DNA from: Sanghuangporus weigelae
Taxonomy: Eukaryota; Basidiomycota; Agaricomycetes; Hymenochaetales; Hymenochaetaceae
DNA length: 64,000 nt
Assembly (NCBI GenBank): GCA_033182465.1
Contig: CP137325.1
Coordinates: 1,240,001 to 1,304,000, forward strand
Reading direction: 5' to 3'
The position numbers were made by a program, and so were the translations under genes. This document shows, piece after piece, positions 11,901 to 26,113 of the stretch (position 1 is the stretch's first letter; every line of letters starts with the position of its first letter). The notes beneath the pieces are model-generated. The model was not told the DNA's origin and did not search any database. It saw nothing but the letters and a program-made list of their open reading frames with translations.

Positions 11901-13398
11901 GATATCAGAATCAGGTGAATAACTTGGAATCGTCTCATTGCTTGATCCCGATTCCTTTCAAACCGCGAAAATATTAGCATCCATACCTCAAGGGAGATCT
12001 GAGAAACTACCACAGATAAGATCAAACGTGACGACCATTGCTTTGAAAGTCTCCCCGCACCTGCAAGTATTTTGAGCAGATTTATATTATTTGTTGGAGT
12101 AGTATAAGTTGATGGATTAGAGATAAAGGATGAGTACTACATAGTTCTGCAGTGAGTGGGACCACGCACGTCTTCTTGTTTACACTTGTTTGACTCATGT
12201 CACGCTGCCGGTTCCCGTGACTGTCTTCTGTCCAAATATGGCAACCACTCCGAAATTCTAGGCTTGGAATCTACAAAGGGCAGTTCTGGCCGATCGTCTC
12301 TAGTAAGTTAGATTCCCCGGGCTGGTGAATTACTCCTTGTGGATTCTGATGCACGCTGTTTGTATTAACCTGCCTTTCCATGCTGGACTGGATAGTCAGA
12401 ACGGATCATTTTCTTGTTTATGCTACTTAGTACAGAACCTTGACCTACCTTAATCTGTCGGATTTGTATTGAACGGAAATATAATGGAAAGAAAAATCTA
12501 TATATAGATATGTAATACAGAGTCCGGGAGGAACGAACTAGAGTTATCGGCGTGAAATTTTGAAGTATGAATAGCGGGATGTCTAACTTTTTGAGAGAGG
12601 AACGCTCGGGGCTTTACTGTCGCTGGCCAAACCTACACACCTATCACATCGATCATTGCACGCACGCGGGTGGGGGACCAATGCGGACACGGTTGCAGAG
12701 ATTATGAGACGGAGTTGGAAAAAGACTGGCAATAAACATTGTGAATGGAGGAGATTGAAAAAACCACAAATAAGAGAGGCAGAGGAAGAGAGAAAGAAAG
12801 AACGAGAATGGACGTGACACGAGCTGGCGGAAAGGATAGACAGGTAGACAGCGGGAGTGAGAGAGAGTGAGAAACGAAACAGTATATAGAAGGAAAACAG
12901 AGGGTGGAGAAAGAATGAACAACCGTAATAATATATCTCCAGTTCAGCAGCATCAAAACCTATAACGAACAACAACACAATACGGCACGTTGAAAGAGAA
13001 TTAACCGAAAACCGACCGCCAGCCAGTCCATCAGCCATGCAGCAAATTCCAACTGTCGCCACCGCTGTCCACTACACCCAGTATGTCCTCGGCCCATCCC
13101 ACCAAACCTACGCATAATGTATGAACGTCCGTGTATGTCCCTATGCACCGCCTCTAAATCTGCTAATCAACAACCAGTCAACCCGCCCAACGAAGAGCCC
13201 TGCTTCTTCGCCACAACCGGCCACCGGACGACACGATGAATATTACTCCCGCATCTGCCCGCCAACAGATGTGTGAGAGCTTCGCCATGCCGCAAATTAG
13301 AATAAACGAGAGAAATGAAACACGGATGGATGGTGATGGTGGAGATTGTGGCGACAGTGATAGCGACAGTAACGGCGTCCTCCCGTGGCGCCCAATGA
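11901..13398. other. Intergenic; includes a purine-rich tract
   Basis: No supported gene. At about 12710-12915 the plus strand is strongly purine-rich (GA-rich runs), so the minus strand is pyrimidine-rich. This could be 3' UTR of PP1 or the start region of a lost minus-strand gene. The minus-strand ORFs here (Phe/Ser/Leu-rich) are what such a tract gives by chance. Confidence 0.55.
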
Positions 13399-15079
<1,681 letters not shown>

Positions 15080-16591
15080 GCCCTAACGATGTCACGCCTT
15101 CACACAACAAGTGTCAGGACGCAGAAAAACTTGTACAGAAGGCGCTGCACGCACGATGATATGAAGAGTCCGAGACGATGTGCGATGAGAGGCTCGATCA
15201 AGAGGAGTAAGTTGGGGGTATCGAGATGTCGAGCAGACTCTGGGCTTTTCGGATAACGCGACACGGGCCGACCTGCGAGAAGAATTTTTAAGAAAATATG
15301 TTGAGCGCAGAACGGCCAGCAAGCGGCGGTTACACTGACTTGAGTGCTTTACGACGATGATGAATATGAGATCGATGACGAGCGAGAGGAGGACGACGAA
15401 GGGAGATGTTACGAATGCGGTGGGACAACGAAACCCGTTGATTTGAAAAGGAGACCCGGGCAAGGCCCATACAGGTAACCCGTGGGAATGGCTTACCCCA
15501 AATTCGCAGAGACACCGCCTACTGATCGCTAACCACTCGTTCGAGACCTTCTCGTCCTCTTTTGTTTTATACAACCCTTTATTTGCATTCCCGTTGGTAG
15601 GCCATTGCTCTGCTAAGTGATTAGATTCTCAAGAAATGTGTTCAGTTTGTCTTTGTCTTTGAATTTATGCGATTGGATTATCATTCTGTGCGTTTCTGGC
15701 GAATTCACCTCACGGTTTCTTCGACTCCATAATTGCATCACTAGCACACACGCGTACCTTCGAAACTTGAAGATCAGAACTCTCGCTCCTGTCCGAGCCT
15801 CTCCGAGATTCACATTGTCGCATTGTTCACTAGACGCTTTGCTGCCCAACTATGTATTCGGAAGACGAAGGACGGATCGTCCATACAAGACTGGAAACCT
15901 AAAATCCAATGTCGCAGTATTTTTTACGTGTATCTACCACCTTACATCTTCCTGAAGGGATTCGACAGCAACCAAGAAGCTCACAATCTCATCCTCGGAT
16001 CGCTCTTCTCCGTATGTTTTCCAACAGATCTAGAAGACGAACGGTCTCTTTCAACATGTTTACACACCGTATGTCATGATCTTTGCAGATCCTCCGACTT
16101 TTACAGTGGTTCTATTTTCGCAGCATCTAGTAGCTTTGAGTACTGCGGAGAAGTAAGATAACGTACCTCTTCCTTCGGCGTGGGGAAACATTCACTATTA
16201 AACGGACTATCGGTAAGCTCTCTTTCATAAGTACTATCGTATCCCAGAATCTCCCAACATCATATGATCCATTCCAGATGTACTTCTCTTTGCTTTTCGG
16301 TATGGTATAATTCACTCTGCGGAAGTAAATTCAGATTATCACTCAAAATTGAATTATTCAAACTGTGGCCCTGTGACTCGCACATATCATAAAATGCGGA
16401 AGCAAACTCATCGACCGAAAAATAGATCTATATGAATTCATAGACTTATGTCCTTATAATTTTAGGTTTCGCCGACACCCCAGGTTTTACCCCCGAAAGC
16501 TCGAGCCAAAGTTATGGATGATTAACAGCGGTGGAATAATCGCAAGTCGATCCGGAAGTAAACTTGACTCGGTTTTATTTTAATTTTAAGT
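15080..16591. other. PP1 5' flank and intergenic, no supported gene
   Basis: The first few hundred bases are presumably the PP1 promoter and 5' UTR. Plus-strand ORFs at 15620-16160 have GTG or internal starts and read as no family I know. I could not join them into a convincing gene. Confidence 0.5.
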
Positions 16592-17662
16592 TTAGTCGAC
16601 AGCGGTAGCCCCATTGTAGTAATTAAGCGTCTCGTCCGCGCATCCTGCCGGAGTCATGTACGCGTACCTATAGGCAAACCAGACGTTAGAAGATTCATCA
16701 CAAGGTTCTCAGAGGAATCTTGAAGTTGTTTCGAGGAGGGGAAGATTGATACTCACGGGCCAAGGTTAACGTTGACGGACGGAACTCCTGAACCACAGGC
16801 AAGGAAGGCGCCGATGTTCTGGCGCGGGATATCCGGAGCAGTCCACGTCAGCCCATCACCTTGGAACGCCCATGTACCCGTTGTCTCCTGCGTTGTGGCG
16901 AAGAAGGTCGGAAGATACGTCGCGCCACTCGACGCTGTCGTCGTATTGACTGGCATCGTAATCGTCAGTGGGTCAGGCTGAAAGGAAAAAAAGAGAAAAA
17001 AAAGTACCGTTCAGGTAGAGAAAGCTGCCGTCAGCAAGTTGCTGTTCAACCTGACCATCGTTCAGTTGGAATTGCGCAGCAGTCGTGTAGCTTCCGAATG
17101 CGGCTGGACCAGGTTGTCCGGATTCCGCGGATTGAAGATACGTATGGAAGTTCGGTGCTTCCTACAGTACACACACGATCCTGGTAAGTAACCATGCAAA
17201 CATCCGACACTACAAAGGAAGAAGGGAAAGAAAACAGGATGATACAATACTTACGACAGCACGAATCCAAAGGTTGCCGGAAAGAAGCGTCGCTCCTGTT
17301 GGTCCGGCAGTTGCGGTCCCAGATGGAACCGAAGAGCCTGCAGTACTAGTCCCTGGAGCAGAAGTAACAGGTGGCGAAGAAGCAGGTGCACTCGAAGACG
17401 GTGCCGGTGCAGTTCCTTGAAGGCACTGCAATACACGGGGAAATGTGAAACATCAGCATCTTCAGTAAGAACATTTACTCGATTTGAAACGAATTACCTG
17501 ACTGTAGTATGGATTGCTTACCGTACACACCCAACCGGACGGGCAAGCTGTAGGTCCAGTCCATCCTGTCCCGCCACATTGACCCCATTGCGGTGCTGTA
17601 GTCTGCGCAAGAACACCACCGCCAGCCAGAAGGGCGGTCACCAAGACGATTTTACTGACCAT
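16592..17662 (-). CDS. Secreted CBM1 (cellulose-binding) protein, one junction broken
   Basis: Exons in gene order: 17662-17498, 17425-17255, 17161-17008, 16977-16757, 16667-16592. Residues 1-19 are a signal peptide ([20 protein letters not shown], cut after A19). Residues 22-57 are a fungal-type family-1 carbohydrate-binding module ([20 protein letters not shown], with its later Cys), which binds crystalline cellulose. A Ser/Thr/Pro/Ala linker and a roughly 180-residue C-terminal domain follow, ending with the conserved-looking GCADET...[10 protein letters not shown] know this domain from wood-decay fungi but not its activity. Between exons 3 and 4 only 30 nt separate GT and AG. Neither splicing nor read-through keeps the frame (both reach TGA at once). 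A donor further inside exon 3 would restore the frame but delete conserved residues. Confidence 0.8.
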
Positions 17663-17750
17663 GCTACAGTAAGCAAGAGTCAAGGTTCGAGCAGTTCTAG
17701 CACGAAGTAGCAGTATGCAGAAGGCACTTTGAGCTCGGCTGCCAAGGCAC

Positions 17751-17760
17751 TTTTATATTC
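17751..17760 (-). promoter_or_regulatory. TATA box of the CBM1 gene
   Basis: On the minus strand this reads GAATATAAAA, 89 bp before the ATG at 17662. It is the best TATA match in the 17.7-18.2 kb gap and lies at a normal distance for a regulated fungal extracellular-enzyme gene. Confidence 0.55.
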
Positions 17761-18267
17761 GTACACAGTCAAAACAGAATCATCACGGAAAAGCGTCGGC
17801 TGGACTTGTGAGGTGTAAGGCAACAGAGCGCAGGAAGTATATATAACTCTTGGCGAAGATCCGAGATATTTCTGGTGGAGGATACTCTTCCATTTATAGA
17901 GTCCGTACGCTGACGACGGTTCCGAGTGTCAATTGGATGAAAAGTGAGAATTGTCGGTGAAAGCTCGTGATAGCATGGAATTGCTGGCACGTTTCCGAAG
18001 TGTCAGGAGACTGAGTCTGTTATGAAGTCCTAGAGCAAGAATATATTCCGGTGCATTGTCATTTGATTTCTTTTATCAGGGAGTTGAAGTTTGTTGGAAA
18101 CGCAGAAAGTGGTAAGTACATGAGTAAAAGTGAACAACACACTGCCTCACTCTTCGCGCGATCCTTGCGGAGTGAGTTGAGCTGCAAAACTCGCTGTTTG
18201 CCGGATCGACGGTGATACCAACTTCATCCTGTGTCCAGGACACCAGGTGCAGCCAACGATCTCAACG

Positions 18268-19195
18268 ATGTCGCAAGTCGCTCCGGAGCTCATCAAGCGC
18301 TTTCGGGCGCGCGAGCTTCGACGGCTCATCGAAAAGGGCCGCATGCCTCGGATGGATTCTAGTGGCGCGCGGCGCGTTCCCACCAAAGTGATGACCTTGC
18401 ACAATCCTTTCTTACCTCGACCGCTTTTCGATCCCAGTACGCGGAGTAATGCAGAGATGGCTGCGAGCAGAACGGAATCTGCTAAGAAACAGAGGGACTC
18501 AAAACAGCAGAAGAATGAAAAGACGAAGGAAAGGAAGGAGAGGAAAAAGTGGGCGCAGCCGCACTATTCGCTGCGACAGCAGGCCGTTCTTGTCAAGCTT
18601 GCACGCGCGTCGGGGACTCTGCATCTTCTTCCGCCTGGTCCAAAGCTTAGTATAGAGGAGCTCGAAGCGGCTAAACGCGAAGCGAGCTTACGACCGCAGA
18701 CATCGGTGCCAGCAACGAACGACCATGCCTCCGCCGACTCTGTTAGCGTGTCATCAGAAACCAAAGAGGAGTCAAACACATCTCATGTCGAAACTTCATC
18801 AACGGCATCGGCAGAGGCTCCTTCAAAGTCTGCGCAAGCTACGCGTACAGTTGCTATACGTCGTAGCTTGCGTCATTTCGGCTATCCAGGTGTCGTCTTC
18901 AATTGGACGGGCAAGGCACCCGAAAAGCCGCGCAAGAGGCTTACGATCTACGTAGGCCGTCGTCGTATGTTCAAGGGTCACAAGTGGGAACGTCATCTCG
19001 ACAAGCGTCGCGCCCAGATCGCTGTTCGCATGCGCGACATGCGCAAGCGTATCCGCCGATTCAAGAACGTACGTGATAGTGCTTTGTTTTGCCAATTCAA
19101 TTGATACTCACTTTAACAATTAGCATTACAAGAGAAGACGTCCGAATCCTCTTAAGCCTGCTGTCCCTCGCAAGCGGGAAACATTACCATTCTAA
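18268..19195 (+). CDS. MRPL25: Mitochondrial large-subunit ribosomal protein mL59
   Basis: Exons 18268-19068 and 19124-19195 (phase 0; 55-nt intron) give 290 aa. It matches the fungal mL59/MrpL25 pattern. NPFLPR lies near residue 52. A Lys/Arg-rich stretch is followed by W-A-P/Q-P-x-YSLR-QA, and ASGTLHLLPPGPK comes near residue 120. The C-terminal helix is very basic and continues across the intron as HYKRRRPNPLKP. A Ser/Glu-rich insert sits in the middle (about residues 150-195). The protein is a structural part of the mitoribosome. The start is the first ATG; an earlier GTG at 18247 is unlikely in a eukaryote. Confidence 0.88.
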
Positions 19196-20075
19196 TTTGT
19201 CGACTAGATTACACACACCCTGTGTCAATTACCCATCTCTTATACATCTTCTGGTTAAGAGCCGAGCTTCAGAACGGTTGGCAGCGTGACTTTTCGTTTC
19301 GGTGGACGGAGGTAATCCCTCTTATTTATTTCCTAATCTCATTGACATCGAAGCTGCTTGGAATCACTTGGTCTTCAGGTGCAAACAGTTGGAATGAGAG
19401 AACGACTCGTTTTAGACAAAGCTTTGAGTCTGAGTCACTAGCCCGCGACAAACGAAGCAAATATTTCTGAATATTTTCATCAGACGCTAAACAAAGGAAC
19501 TTAGCTGTTCTATATAGTAGGTGTTCATGCTTGAAAGGATCTACTGTTGTCTCCTGATTGATGCGGCACGCTTGTTAAATCTGAGATTTTCGGTGCGGCT
19601 TACATCAAGACAATTATCAGATGCATAAATGTCCAGGATAACCAGACCAACATGTGATGGTTGTAGAGCTCGATATTGTGAATCACGCTCACCTTCTGAG
19701 GCGATCATCTGAGTCCGGGCTCCGACACAACATGATTCATGAGCTAGAGCTGCGGACGAGGAACCCCTGTCGAATCATCTCTGCAACACCATATATAATA
19801 TATCTAAAACTACCTTTCGGGAAGAGAAAAATGGTAGAAGGTGACCTGATCTCGGCTGAGCATTACTAGTACTATTGAGTTGGGATGAGCAGGTAATCCC
19901 GCAAAGGGGTTGTCCAAACTACGATATTTACTCAATCCCAAGTTCAGCAGGTGATGAGTAGAAAATACGTTGGAAATTATGCACAGCTTATGGATGCTGC
20001 GGCTATAAGGCGGTCGAAGTCACCCGATTCGGGATACATATTCGAACTCCGAGCCGAGATTGACCGGAGCCGTGG
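19196..20075. other. Intergenic, no gene seen
   Basis: AT-rich spacer between mL59 and the MITE. It holds only short ORFs that I cannot link into a gene. Confidence 0.55.
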
Positions 20076-20081
20076 GAGTGT

Positions 20082-20477
20082 AGGACCCCCGGCAATCCCA
20101 ATAGATGCCTGTTCTCAAAATCGGCCAAATTGACCGGATCAAAATTTTCGGGCCGGGCGCTGACGCGCCCCATTTTATCCGGACCAGCACGGGCATAGAG
20201 GGTCAAATTTGACGAAAATCCCTCCCAAAAAAGCAAGTATTACCAAATTTGGACTAGTACTTATCAGCTAGTTGTCCCACGGCCACCTGATGACTGGCCC
20301 TATACCATAACGGGAATATAAATAGAGCCCAAGCGGTCAGTTTTTTAACCGGATCGGCACAGGCCTAGGGCAGGTTTTGACCTCAAATTATCCGGATTGA
20401 CACAGGCTTGAGGTCCGAATTTCCAAAAATTTTGTCCGGATCAGGATCAGGCATCAGTTGGAATTGCCGGGGGTCCT
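20082..20477. mobile_element. 396-bp MITE with terminal inverted repeats
   Basis: The ends are inverted copies: the first 30 bases (beginning AGGACCCCCGGCAAT) match the reverse complement of the last 30 at 27 positions. A direct GAGTGT flanks both sides (20076-20081 and 20478-20483). If the boundaries are moved inward by one base, the flanks match at 7 of 8 bases, which would fit the 8-bp duplications of hAT elements. There is no transposase ORF inside, so it is non-autonomous. The interior has several CCGGA-containing modules, two of them direct repeats of CCGGAT..G.CACAGGC. Confidence 0.75.
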
Positions 20478-20657
20478 GAGTGTACACAAAATGCCGCTTA
20501 AAGGCACAGGCACAAAAAAAGGCAGAGCATGTCTGAAACTGAAACAAGTACTGCAGTGAAAGACAAGTCATCCTCCATTGGCTGAAACCTCTCATCAAAA
20601 CTTCGTAACCTTCTATTACGACTACGAGCCCTATCCATGCATAGCAAAGAGACTGCC

Positions 20658-22034
20658 ATGGATAGACTTCCCTTCGAGATACTCTCTGATATATTTCTCA
20701 TGGCAATACTGCGTCATTTGGACTTGAAATCAGCTCCTGCCAGCGCAGAGTTCATCAATGCCCCATTGCGGATTTCTCAAGTCTGTCGTTTCTGGCGCGC
20801 GGTTGCTCTTAACGATGGACAGTTATGGTCTCATCTTACCCTCGGCGGTTGGACCGGTTATCAGATCAAGATCAGAAAGCCGATCTTTGACACCTGGCTT
20901 GCGAGATCAAAGGAAGCACCTCTCAATTACAGGATTAATCTTAATATTCCCATTCAAGGTCACAAGGAATTCGACGATATCGTAAATCAATTGGTTTCTA
21001 AACAGCACAGATGGAGGGACGTCCAGTTTGGGTGGTTCAATATATGTCTTTCGGAGGACAATCACGAATTTCACTTGACGAATATGCCGCTGTTGACCTC
21101 GATGTCATTGGATACCAGATCTCCGCTGCGCATCACCATCGATTTTGGACATTCTTTGCAACTCACGGCGATCAATATTAGGGGTGACTTTGATTTGTTG
21201 CCCCTACAAAGACCGTTTCAGCTCCTGACGCAGCCATGCAAGCTTACCTTCACAGGCGAGTGTCTGAAGAAGAGCGCCATTGTTTCATGCCTCAACTTTC
21301 TGAAGGCAGCTATATTCCTCGAGGAATTTACCATCTATTTCGACAAGGTACCTTATCAACCGACCTCTCCTTCGAATGACAATTGTCAATTTGCAATTGG
21401 ACTCCGATGCCTCAGGCTGAACTATGCCCGTGGCATTCTTGACAACGTGAATATTCCATCCTTGGAAGTGTTCAGCTGTGACTCCTATCCCAAGGTCAAG
21501 GACGGATCTGAGGTGCTTGTTGACTTCTTCCGACGCTCACGGCCTCCTCTGACGTATCTGTCTCTAAAGAGAGACAGTGGGCATGAGGACATCGTAATCC
21601 CTATTCTGCAAATGTTGCCTACTCTCGTTCATCTGGAACTTTTCGATGTGTACGTATCCACGCGGTTCTACCGTGAGCTCACGGTCACAAATCGTGTCGT
21701 CTGCCCAATGCTCGAGGCGTTCCGCTTTACATTTCTGCGTCATCTTGAAGATGAAGCTGTCTGCGCAGATGCTTTAATTGTCATGCTCAAATCCCGAGCG
21801 CAGATAATGGACTCGTTTAAGACAGTGCGGCTTGGCAAGTCCTATAGAATGAATATTATAGAGACAGCGTGTCTCAGCGATTATCATCATTCCGAATTGA
21901 ACGCACTCATTTATTACGGGGTTGCTGTTGGAAAAACGCTCCAGGACCCATTCACGTGCACAAAGGTGCGAAGATATGTTCAAATCATATGGAAATTGCT
22001 GATTTGAATGATATGTCAGCTTTTTGTCGATTAA
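20658..22034 (+). CDS. F-box protein, copy 1
   Basis: The N-terminus MDRLPFEILSDIF plus ISQVCRFWRAVALNDGQLWSHL is an F-box; such proteins bind Skp1 and present targets to SCF ubiquitin ligases. The rest resembles a degenerate leucine-rich repeat array, usual for Agaricomycete F-box families. The start at 20658 is chosen because it is shared with copy 2; the upstream ATG at 20637 corresponds to ACG there. I model exons 20658-21965 and 22020-22034, with a 54-nt GTGCGA...CAG intron and a tail of LFVD. Without splicing the frame runs to 22007. Copy 2 supports the intron. The model gives 440 aa. A MITE lies 180 bp upstream. Confidence 0.85.
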
Positions 22035-24280
22035 ACGCAATGGGTCGCAGATAGCATGGAAGGTACTATAGTGAATTATTGCTTTTGTCTTTCGCACCGT
22101 GTTGCTGAGGCAGTCTCTCTTCGGCAGGAATTATGCGAAATGCATTATGCTCAAAATCTATAAAATCTATCGGTCGGATTGAGTCCTCTTTGTCGTGTAG
22201 CATACTCGCAGAAGAAGATCACCTTGTCGGCCTCAGATCAACCTGGAGTCCAATTAACTCTTTCTATATTTTCATCGGCTATAGATGCAAACTTGTATGT
22301 CCGACTCAAACTTCCATATATATGACGTTCTTGTGCGCCTGCAAAACCCTGTTGTGTATTCTTTCCTTCCAGACGTGGCTCGATGGGAAAGATCCTCACT
22401 GCGTATCTAACACACGCTGAAGGGAAAATGGCATCCCTGTCTTTGGCAGCCAAGGAAAAATCTATATGTAAGCTCTTGATCTTCCACAGATCCTTGGATG
22501 GTAGTGAACCATCTGAAGTTGACGTTTATCTCAAGTTTAGTAATAAACCCACTGCGAAGGAAGAAATTCTGCAAATCTACTCGGATGTGTTAGTATCCGT
22601 TGGAAATTGATCCAAGCAATGTTATCAGTTCGATTAATATCACAGACGATCAAGGAGTTCCCAAACATCCTTTTTGTGGTGAGTAAGCAACCAAGAAAAT
22701 GGACCGTATCTTGGTAGACATTTTCCAACGGGTGACTGTAGGTGCAAGATGGGAGCTATCCTGTCCGCGCATCGTATGCCTCTGAGTTTCTAAGCAAACC
22801 TCTCTCGATCGCAAAAGGATTCAACGCTAATGATGACGATAATCGTAAAACAGGTCTGAATTTGAGACGCATGGGCATTGTAAGGACGCTTTCGCGAAAT
22901 GCGATTTCGAGTTCTTAAAAATAAGCCACTTCCTTTGATTTCATGATCTCCATAACGAGGAAAGGATTGGATTGATGTCTCTTCCGATATGTTTCCATTA
23001 CGTTGTAACTTGGCATGCTTTAGGCGCTTGGCAGAAATATGTTGACTGTACAAGAAACCCCTCAAGTCGCCGAGGAGAAGCTGGAAAAGATCAAGTCGGA
23101 GATGAGTATATATTACTAGATCACAATAGGTGGCCTGTTGGCTGAGTATAAGGCTCTAACAATGCCTTGCTAATGAACGAGCTTCACTTACTATGAGAGT
23201 ATCACGGCGTTCCTATTTCTCTGGCCCTTTCGGTTTGAGTCCTTACGGCACATCCATTTGAACATATATGGGAGATGATTTCTTTATAAAACTGAGATCG
23301 GTGATCCCGCTACTCAAGTTATACCATTATATCGCGGATAGACTTCTCTATATTTCTATGACACCTGCTAATAGAAAAGAATTGTGAAAATCCTTGTGGC
23401 TGTAATATTCGCGTAACTTGTGAATGCGAGAACTGTGAAGTTTCCGGATATTGGTATTGAGAGCAAGTATGTTTGGTATCCAGATGTCAAAAGAATGAAT
23501 CGCAAGGCACTTACTCACTCCTTGACCTTGAGACCAAGTGGTGCCAAATAGCATGTAAGCATCTGATGATGCATTGCATATCGGTGATAGCCAAAATTTC
23601 GTTTCTGTGCAAGGCAGCAAACTTCATGCTGCACAGAGGATGGGAGACAGCGCTCTGAAGAGTATAATCCAGGCTCCACATACAAAAGCTGAGATCTACG
23701 TATCTTTCGGTATCCTTAATGCTGTCGTCTCTTAACTCAGGTTGATAAAGCGCTTGATCATCTATCTGGCATTATGACTGACAAAGGTAAACTACTCAAG
23801 AAAATACCGGTACTAGGCAAGAAGAACGAAGAAACAGAAGATGCTCTTCTACGTGTATGCCGACAGTTAGTATACATAGGATCATGCATTGTCGTAATCG
23901 AGCAGGTAGCCAGATGGAAGTCGAAAAGAAAACTCGTTGACCGACGATCGATCTGCATGCCCAAACAGGGCGTATCCAATTGAAGTTAGTGGAACTTGCC
24001 GAAGTTGATCGACGTTTTCCCTGGTCGCCAACAGGGTTTGTGGTCCCTTGCCTCTCTTCCTCTTACTCCATCCTGCTCCACGCATACGCGCTCTTACCGC
24101 AACCACCATAAACAATCAGTACCGGACCTCATTTGATCTCAGAAATACAGCTTAACCAGAGTTTTCTGCGCCGAAATTTGTTTCCTGTTGAGTCGATAGA
24201 CGCAATCATATATTCGATCAACCCCCCACTTCCAAGTCCGTGACCTCGACCGAACCTACAAGCCCTTCTGGTAACCCACA
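22035..24280. other. Intergenic, possible gene remnants
   Basis: A 2.2-kb stretch with many short ORFs on both strands and no run I recognise. The most protein-like pieces are 22430-22610 (+) and 23774-23983 (+), the second starting with an ATG. I could not join them by splice sites, so I call no gene. Minus-strand ORFs from 24129 are antisense to DHH1. Confidence 0.5.
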
Positions 24281-26113
24281 ATGTCGACCGTAACAAGTCC
24301 CTCTGCATCATCATCGTACGTCTCGCTCGTATCAATTTGTGGCCATGGTGGCTAAAATGTGACTTGTTGGGCTGTACAGAACCGGGACGGCCAGCGGCCA
24401 AGATTGGCGAGCTGGCCTTAAAGCCCCTCCTAAAGATAGCCGTCCAAGGACAGAAGATGTAACAGCAACCAAAGGAGTGGAATTTGAAGACATGTTTCTC
24501 CGACGTGAGCTGCTCATGGGCATCTTCGAAGCCGGCTTCGAGCGCCCGTCGCCCATCCAAGAAGAAGCTATCCCCGTCGCTCTCACCAAACGTGACATCC
24601 TTGCCCGGGCGAAGAACGGCACTGGAAAAACCGCTGCATTCGTCATTCCCTCTCTCCAACAACTTGACGTAACGAAAAATAAGATTCAGGCGCTCTTGCT
24701 GGTACCCACCCGTGAGCTTGCGCTCCAGACCGCGCAGGTGTGCAAGAACTTGGGCAAGCACCTTGGTGCGAATGTCATGGTTACAACCGGTGGGACGACA
24801 CTTAAGGACGATATCATGCGTCTATCCGAGCCCGTGCACGTCCTTGTTGGTACGCCTGGTCGTATACTTGATCTTGCTGGGAAGGGCGTTGCCGATCTTA
24901 GCGAATGCCCCGTGTTTGTGATGGACGAAGCAGACAAGCTGCTATCGCCTGAATTCACCCCGGTTATGGAGCAGCTCCTCTCATATCTGCCGAAAGAACG
25001 TCAGGTGATGCTTTTCAGTGCGACCTTCCCGATGATCGTTAAAGATTTCAAGGTATGTTATCGCCGTGCAACTGAAAGTCATGATAATGATTCTGATCGT
25101 GGTTTTCATGACCCAATTTTCATGATCCAGAACAAACATATGGATTCGCCATATGAGATTAATCTTATGGAAGAACTTACTTTACGTGGTGTGACACAAT
25201 ATTACGCCTTCGTCGAAGAGCGACAGAAGGTCCATTGTTTAAATACGTTATTCTCCAAGGTAGACTTCTCTTCAACTCATCTTCAATCTTTCGTTAACAC
25301 TATATTCAGCTCCAAATTAACCAATCTATCATTTTCTGCAACTCAACAAATCGTGTCGAGCTTTTGGCGAAGAAAATCACCGACCTCGGTTATTCCTGCT
25401 TCTATTCTCACGCGAAGATGCTCCAATCTCACCGTAATCGTGTGTTTCACGATTTCCGAAACGGCGTCTGCCGCAATCTCGTCTGCTCTGATCTCCTCAC
25501 TCGAGGTATCGACATCCAAGCCGTCAACGTCGTCATTAATTTCGACCTCCCCAAGAATAGCGAGACTTACTTACATCGAATCGGGCGGTCCGGGAGGTTT
25601 GGACATCTCGGATTGGCGATCAATTTGATCACGTATGAGGATCGGTTTAACCTGTATAAGATTGAGCAGGAGCTGGGGACAGAAATTCAGCCTATTCCTC
25701 AGCAGATCGATAGAAGTTTGTATGTGGCCCCTGCGGGTGGATTAGACGAGTCGACTCCTTCTCCGGCGCCTGCAGCTTCTTCTCAGTCGCAACAACAGCA
25801 GTCTCAAGCGCAAACGCAGAAGCAGCCACAGCGCCAGACCCCACAATCTCAGGCGCCTCAGCAAGTTCTCTATCAGAGCAACGGGCAGGTGCCTCATCCG
25901 CAACAGCAAGGGGTTCCGCCCCAGATCCAGCAAAGACCCGTAGCGAACGGACCCATGCCTGCTCAGTTGATGCAACAGCAGCAGCAATATGCGGCTGCGA
26001 TGCGGAACGCGCAGTATTCTGCATATGGTCCTGGAGGTGCGGGACCGGCAATAGTTCCCGGATCTGGAGGACCGCCGCGTGTCGGCGCTCAGCAGCAGCC
26101 TGTACGTCGATGA
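24281..26113 (+). CDS. DHH1: DEAD-box RNA helicase Dhh1 (DDX6/Me31B family)
   Basis: Cytoplasmic ATP-dependent helicase of P-bodies that promotes decapping and translational repression. Exons: 24281-24315, 24380-25052, 25131-25259, 25310-26113; all phases agree, 546 aa. The family signature is clear: [20 protein letters not shown], Walker [37 protein letters not shown] (MDEADKLL), SAT, then domain 2 with [28 protein letters not shown] and [10 protein letters not shown]. The last 110 residues are Gln/Pro-rich and low-complexity, as often seen in fungal Dhh1, and could drive condensation. The first exon codes only 11 residues. Confidence 0.97.

Noticed and set aside
15617-16161. Overlapping plus-strand ORFs upstream of PP1
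   Set aside because: Starts are GTG or internal, and joining them at available splice sites gives no coherent protein.
24129-24761. 210-codon minus-strand ORF
   Set aside because: Opposes the first exons of DHH1, whose helicase motifs are unambiguous on the plus strand.
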